Part shown: positions 60,315-64,000 of the stretch, one piece after another
Numbering within the stretch: the first letter of the stretch is position 1
How the letters are laid out: the number at the start of each line of letters is the position of its first letter
NCBI GenBank assembly: GCA_018268935.1
Contig: JAFDVS010000108.1
Location: forward strand, 1-64,000
DNA from: Acidobacteriota bacterium
GTDB lineage: Bacteria > Acidobacteriota > Terriglobia > Bryobacterales > Bryobacteraceae
DNA: 64,000 bases
Direction of reading: 5' to 3'
Notes under the pieces: model-generated
What the model was told of the DNA's origin: nothing
Seen by the model: the letters and a program-made list of their open reading frames with translations, nothing else
The model's database searches: none
Made by a program: the position numbers and the translations under genes

Positions 60315-62690
60315 ATGATCTGGCTGTTGCTTCTGTTTCCCGCATTGATGGCGGAGCGCGTGCCGGGACGGTACGTGGTGGAATTGAGTGGCGATTCGGT
60401 GGTGGAGCATGTGACGCGTGCGCGCAGCAAAGGCGGGGTGCGCGGGGCCGAAGCTTTTGAGCGCAGGCGCGCGGTGCGGGCTGAGCAGGGCCGGTTGCGG
60501 GGACGATTGGAACAGCGCAATGCGCGCGTGCTGGAGAGTGTGGATACGGTGGCGAACGCGATGTTGGTCTCCGTATCGGATGTGGAAGCCGAGCAATTGA
60601 AATTGTTGCCAGGCGTGAAGAGGGTGCTGCCGGTGCGGACGAAGCACATGATCATGGACCGGGCGGTGGTGCTGCAGCGGGCGCGCGAGGCGTGGAATCG
60701 CGTGGGCGAGGAACATGCGGGGGAAGGGGCGAAGATCGCGATCATCGACAGCGGGGTGGATGCGAATCATGTGGCGCTGCGGGATGCATCGATGCGGGCT
60801 CCGGAGGGATTTCCGCGGGCGGGTTTTGAAGCGGACCTGGTGAATACGACGGGCAAGGTGATTGTGTCGCGGAGCTATGTGAGCTTACTGCCACGGCGCG
60901 ATGTGGATGTGAGCGGACGCGATCATGTGGGGCATGGGACGGCGCTGGCTGTAGTGGCGGCGGGCGTGCGCACGGCGGCTCCTCTGGGCACGATAGAGGG
61001 CATTGCTCCGAAGGCTTTCATTGGGAACTACAAAGTGTTTGGATCGCCGGGGTTCAACGATGGAACGACGGACGATGTGATTTTGAAGGCGATGGACGAT
61101 GCTGTGGCCGATGGGATGGATGTGATCAACCTGAGTTTAGGCGGGGATCTGGCGCCGCGGCTGGATGAGGATCTTTCGGTGCTGGCGGTGGAGCGGGCGA
61201 CGAAGGCGGGCGTGATTGTGGTGGTGGCGGCGGGGAACAATGGGCCGGACTTGAACACGATGGCGTCGCCGGGGACGGCTCCTTCGGCGATTACGGTGGG
61301 CGCGGTGACGAGCGATCGGACGTTTGCGGCGAGCGTGTCGGTGGAAGGGCTGGGATCGTATGTCGGGATTCTGGGGGATGGCGTGGCTCCGGCGAACGGA
61401 GTGAGTGGCGCGTTGGCTGACGTGGCGTCACTGGGTGGCGATACGTTGGGGTGCGCGGCGTTGCCTGCCGCGAGTATGTCCGGCAAGGTTGCGCTGATTG
61501 AACGTGGGACGTGTTCGTTCCAGATCAAGCTGCAGAATGCGCAGCAAGCGGGCGCGATCGGGGCCGTGGTGTATGCGCCGGAGAGTGCGCCCGCGCCGAT
61601 TTCGATGGCGGTGGGCGGAGTGGCGTTGCCGGCAATGATGGTGGCGCATGACGCGGGTGCGGCGATACGGGCGCGGCTGGCGGCGGGTGGACCTTTGCAG
61701 GTTTCAATGCAGTTCACGCGGCAGGCGGTGTCGACGCCGGCGGGACTGATTACGGATTTTTCGGCGGCGGGGCCGAATGTGGATTTGGGAATCAAGCCGG
61801 ACCTGGTGGCGATTGGCGGCGATGTGTACACGGCGACGCAATCGCTGGATGCGGCGGGCGACATGTATTCGGCGAATGGATACATCCTGGTGGACGGGAC
61901 CAGCTTTTCGACTCCGATGGTGGCGGGTGCGGCGGCGTTGTTGAAGGCCGCGCGGCCGGGGTTGAGTGTCGATCAGTACAGGTCGCTGTTGATTCATTCG
62001 GCGCATGTGCTGACGGGCACGGTGCCGCTGCAGCAGAGCGGTGTTGGTGAGTTGGATGTGGAGTCGGCGCTGGAGGCTGAGGTTGCGGCTTCGCCGGTGT
62101 CGCTGGGCTTTGGCGCGGGCGGCTCGGATGTGGATTTGAAGAAGAGTCTCACTGTGGCCAATGTGAGCGCGAATGCGGGCGTGTTTCTGATTGAAGCGGA
62201 GACGCGTGGAGGCACGGCTGTGCCTACGTTTGAACGGTCGACGGTGGAGTTGGCGGCGGGGCAGGCCGTGGATGTTGGCGTGGTGTTGCAGGGGAACGGA
62301 CTGGGCGGCGGGGCTCAGGAAGGGTTTGTGAAGTTGACGAATGCCGCAAGCGGCGTGACTTCGCGCGTGCCGTATTGGTACGCCGTGCGGACGAAGGAGC
62401 CGGCACACATTGTGGTGCTGGATCAGATTGCGAGCGGGCGCAGAGGGACGCTGCGGCGCGACGCGGTGTTGTTGCGCGTGACGGAGTCATCGGGCGTGGC
62501 GATGACGGATGCGTCGATTGACGTGACGGCGTTGTCGGGCGGTGGTGCGGGTGTGGAGGTGGTTTCTTACGACGATGAGATTCCGGGTATGTACGGAATT
62601 TCCGTGCAACTCGGGCCGGCCGCTGGAACGAACGTGTTTCGCATCACGGCGGGCGGCGTGTCGACGTTGGTATCGATCACGGGGCAGTAG
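60315..62690 (+). CDS. Exported subtilisin-like (S8) serine peptidase with PA domain
   Basis: A 791-residue protein from the ATG at 60315 with GGAGGAG seven bases upstream; a short signal peptide (MIWLLLLFPALMAE) follows. An I9-type prodomain covers about 18-110. The catalytic triad is Asp145 (IAIIDSGVDANH), His207 (RDHVGHGTALAV) and Ser530 (DGTSFSTPMVAGAAALL), with the oxyanion asparagine in VVAAGNNGPD. A PA (protease-associated) domain is inserted at about 350-465. A beta-sandwich C-terminal region (about 590-790) follows. An extracellular or periplasmic protease, probably in the same operon as the small exported protein. Confidence 0.9.
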   Translation: MIWLLLLFPALMAERVPGRYVVELSGDSVVEHVTRARSKGGVRGAEAFERRRAVRAEQGRLRGRLEQRNARVLESVDTVANAMLVSVSDVEAEQLKLLPGVKRVLPVRTKHMIMDRAVVLQRAREAWNRVGEEHAGEGAKIAIIDSGVDANHVALRDASMRAPEGFPRAGFEADLVNTTGKVIVSRSYVSLLPRRDVDVSGRDHVGHGTALAVVAAGVRTAAPLGTIEGIAPKAFIGNYKVFGSPGFNDGTTDDVILKAMDDAVADGMDVINLSLGGDLAPRLDEDLSVLAVERATKAGVIVVVAAGNNGPDLNTMASPGTAPSAITVGAVTSDRTFAASVSVEGLGSYVGILGDGVAPANGVSGALADVASLGGDTLGCAALPAASMSGKVALIERGTCSFQIKLQNAQQAGAIGAVVYAPESAPAPISMAVGGVALPAMMVAHDAGAAIRARLAAGGPLQVSMQFTRQAVSTPAGLITDFSAAGPNVDLGIKPDLVAIGGDVYTATQSLDAAGDMYSANGYILVDGTSFSTPMVAGAAALLKAARPGLSVDQYRSLLIHSAHVLTGTVPLQQSGVGELDVESALEAEVAASPVSLGFGAGGSDVDLKKSLTVANVSANAGVFLIEAETRGGTAVPTFERSTVELAAGQAVDVGVVLQGNGLGGGAQEGFVKLTNAASGVTSRVPYWYAVRTKEPAHIVVLDQIASGRRGTLRRDAVLLRVTESSGVAMTDASIDVTALSGGGAGVEVVSYDDEIPGMYGISVQLGPAAGTNVFRITAGGVSTLVSITGQ

Positions 62691-62702
62691 ATTTCTACAG
62701 TT

Positions 62703-62719
62703 TGTAAAGAAGTGTTAAG
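62703..62719 (+). promoter_or_regulatory. GTAAAG/GTTAAG box upstream of ECF paralog B
   Basis: TGTAAAGAAGTGTTAAG, 81 bp before the sigma gene start and just after the subtilase stop codon. It differs by one base from the box before ECF paralog A. Confidence 0.55.
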
Positions 62720-62799
62720 GCGCGGGGGCTGCTTGTACACCATTTCTGCGCATTCGCATCGGAGTGCGTAGGGAGTTTTTCATACGAGGGTTTTGCGTT

Positions 62800-63375
62800 A
62801 TGCAGGTACAACAGTTTTCCGAGGACGTGCAGAGCATGTTGCGGCTGAAGGAAGGCCGCGACAAAGAGATGGAGGTGCTGGTATCGCGGCACCAAAGGAA
62901 GCTGATCCACTTTCTGGAGCGCATGGTGGTGGATCGGGAAGTTGCCGAGGATCTGGCGCAGGAGGTTTTTCTGCGTGTGTATCTGGCTCGGCATAAGTAT
63001 GAGCCGGTGGCGGAGTTCACCACGTGGCTGTTCTGTATTGCGGCGAACCAGGCGAGGAAATACATTACGCGGGAGCGGCGGTTTTATGACGAGATCAGCA
63101 CGGTGTCTCCGCGGGCGCTGCACCGGTACAGCGTGGAGCGCGTGAAGACGCCGGAACAATTGGCGTTGATGGGGGAGAAACGGCGCAAGGTGCGCGCGGC
63201 GATTCATGCGTTGCCGGAGCGGCAGCGGGACGCGATTGTGCTGCACCGGTATGAAGAACGGGAGTATGCGGAGATTGCATCGCGGATGGCGTGCAGTGTG
63301 GGGGCGGTGAAATCGCTGTTGTTCCGGACGCATTCGAGTTTGCGGCCGAGGTTGATGGAGTGTGTCGCAACTTGA
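62800..63375 (+). CDS. ECF-type RNA polymerase sigma factor (paralog B)
   Basis: A 191-residue sigma factor from the ATG at 62800, with GAGGG about ten bases upstream; an in-frame GTG at 62764 is less likely. Region 2 has AEDLAQEVFLRVYLARHKYE and TWLFCIAANQARKYITRE, region 4 has LPERQRDAIVLHRYEEREYA and MACSVGAVKSLLFRTHSSLR. Sequence and length match paralog A closely. No anti-sigma factor is adjacent. It follows the subtilase gene and precedes a YVTN-type surface protein. Confidence 0.92.
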   Translation: MQVQQFSEDVQSMLRLKEGRDKEMEVLVSRHQRKLIHFLERMVVDREVAEDLAQEVFLRVYLARHKYEPVAEFTTWLFCIAANQARKYITRERRFYDEISTVSPRALHRYSVERVKTPEQLALMGEKRRKVRAAIHALPERQRDAIVLHRYEEREYAEIASRMACSVGAVKSLLFRTHSSLRPRLMECVAT

Positions 63376-63416
63376 GTGATGCTTCGGTTGTTGAAAGGGA
63401 CATAGGAATAGAAATT

Positions 63417-63463
63417 GTGCAGTCTTCCCAGACTGCACTCCGACCGGCCTGGAGGCCCGTCGG
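63417..63463. repeat. Double-hairpin palindromic repeat
   Basis: First hairpin GTGCAGTCT-TCCC-AGACTGCAC (63417-63438, perfect 9-bp stem), second an imperfect 11-bp-arm palindrome (63440-63463) whose core CCGGCCTGGAGGCCCG equals that at 57130-57151. It lies between the ECF gene and the YVTN protein gene. Confidence 0.75.
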
Positions 63464-63491
63464 CACTTCAGATTCGAAGACAGGAGTCAGA

Positions 63492-64000
63492 ATGTTGGGT
63501 AGATTTTGCCTTTTGGCTTTGATTGCGGTGAGTGGGTTTGCTCAGAGTACGAGCGCTACGTTTGGGGAGATTGTGCGGTTGGGGGGGACTCCGTCGGATG
63601 CCGTGATGGATGAGGCGCGGGGACGGATTTATCTGGTGAATTCGAATGCCAACCGGGTGGATGTTTACAGCACTTTTGATAAGCGGGTGATTCAGAGTAT
63701 TGCCGTTGGGACGACTCCGCTGGCGGCGGCGATGTCGATGGAGGGGGATTATCTCTACGTCACCAATAGCGGCAGCAGTTCGATGTCGGTGGTGGATTTA
63801 CGGGTTGGATTTGTGGCGCAGACGGTGTCGTTGAGCGCGGTGCCGGAGGGCGTGGAGGTGGGCTTCGACGGGCGAGTGTTGATTACGACGCAGGGCACGA
63901 GTTCGACGGATTTGATCAATACGCTGTTTGTGTACGATGCGCGGCAGACGCAGGGTTCGCAGCTTTCGGCGGTGTACTTTCCGCCGCCGCCGCCGACTCC
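63492..64000 (+). CDS. YVTN-type beta-propeller exported protein (3' end cut by window)
   Basis: A frame open from the ATG at 63492 (AGGAG six bases upstream) to the end of the window, 169 codons so far. A signal peptide (MLGRFCLLALIAVSGFAQ) is followed by beta-propeller repeats: GRIYLVNSNANRVDVYSTFD, GTTPLAAAMSMEGDYLYVTN and MSVVDLRVG, as in surface-layer YVTN proteins. It reaches a polyproline PPPPPTP at the window edge, perhaps a linker to further domains. The rest of the gene is not visible. Confidence 0.8.
   Translation, partial: MLGRFCLLALIAVSGFAQSTSATFGEIVRLGGTPSDAVMDEARGRIYLVNSNANRVDVYSTFDKRVIQSIAVGTTPLAAAMSMEGDYLYVTNSGSSSMSVVDLRVGFVAQTVSLSAVPEGVEVGFDGRVLITTQGTSSTDLINTLFVYDARQTQGSQLSAVYFPPPPPT

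Overview
This window looks like chromosome of an acidobacterium of the Bryobacter/Solibacter type. That is an inference from gene content: two Oar-like TonB receptors with an N-terminal carboxypeptidase-regulatory domain, a DUF1501 plus DUF1549/DUF1553 cytochrome pair, a PEP-CTERM protein, MacB-like and ABC-2 exporters, ECF sigma factors, several toxin-antitoxin modules and high G+C. No rRNA, tRNA, CRISPR array, prophage or complete insertion sequence was seen. Genes are densely packed, with many 4-bp or longer stop/start overlaps.

Layout. 0-4.1 kb: end of a PepSY membrane protein, then a leftward run (HEAT protein, GT-C glycosyltransferase with TPRs, CMD/AhpD-like protein, MarR regulator). 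4.2-7.7 kb: leftward DUF4331, DUF4198 and HupE genes. 7.9-10.6 kb: TonB receptor. 10.6-15.8 kb: a DUF1501 gene and its usual DUF1549/DUF1553 partner, separated by an intact HepT/MntA toxin-antitoxin pair and the remains of a vapBC pair. 16-25 kb: HTH/SEC-C protein, aminotransferase, lytic transglycosylase, a GAF-like protein, a secreted protein, an Uma2 nuclease and a fused E1 dehydrogenase. 25-33 kb: truB, then a cluster predicted to make a glycosylglycerate-type compatible solute and to handle osmotic downshock (GT81-like synthase, second glycosyltransferase, MPGP-like HAD phosphatase, two MscS-type membrane proteins, NarL-type two-component system). 33-35 kb: MacB-like ABC exporter. 35.5-36.2 kb: intact vapBC with a palindromic operator. 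36.2-43.5 kb: a YtrA-type GntR regulator, one ABC ATPase and four paralogous permeases arranged around a divergent double operator. 43.8-46.6 kb: lipoprotein-like protein and a second ABC-2 exporter. 46.6-49.95 kb: M28 peptidase and a secreted pentein-fold (arginine deiminase-like) protein. 50-55.6 kb: a second TonB receptor and a CarboxypepD_reg protein. 55.6-64 kb: two paralogous ECF sigma factors flanking a PEP-CTERM protein, an OmpR-type two-component system, a small exported protein and a subtilase, followed by a cut-off YVTN beta-propeller protein.

Large-scale structure: the top strand is C-rich on the left and G-rich on the right whatever the gene direction, with the change between about 25 and 31 kb. 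Gene directions also diverge at 25 kb. This resembles a replication-strand boundary. The most promising systems are the GntR/four-permease cluster with its mirrored, apparently leaderless promoters, the osmolyte/mechanosensing cluster, the pentein protein, and the shared GTAAAG/GTTAAG boxes in the ECF/two-component region.
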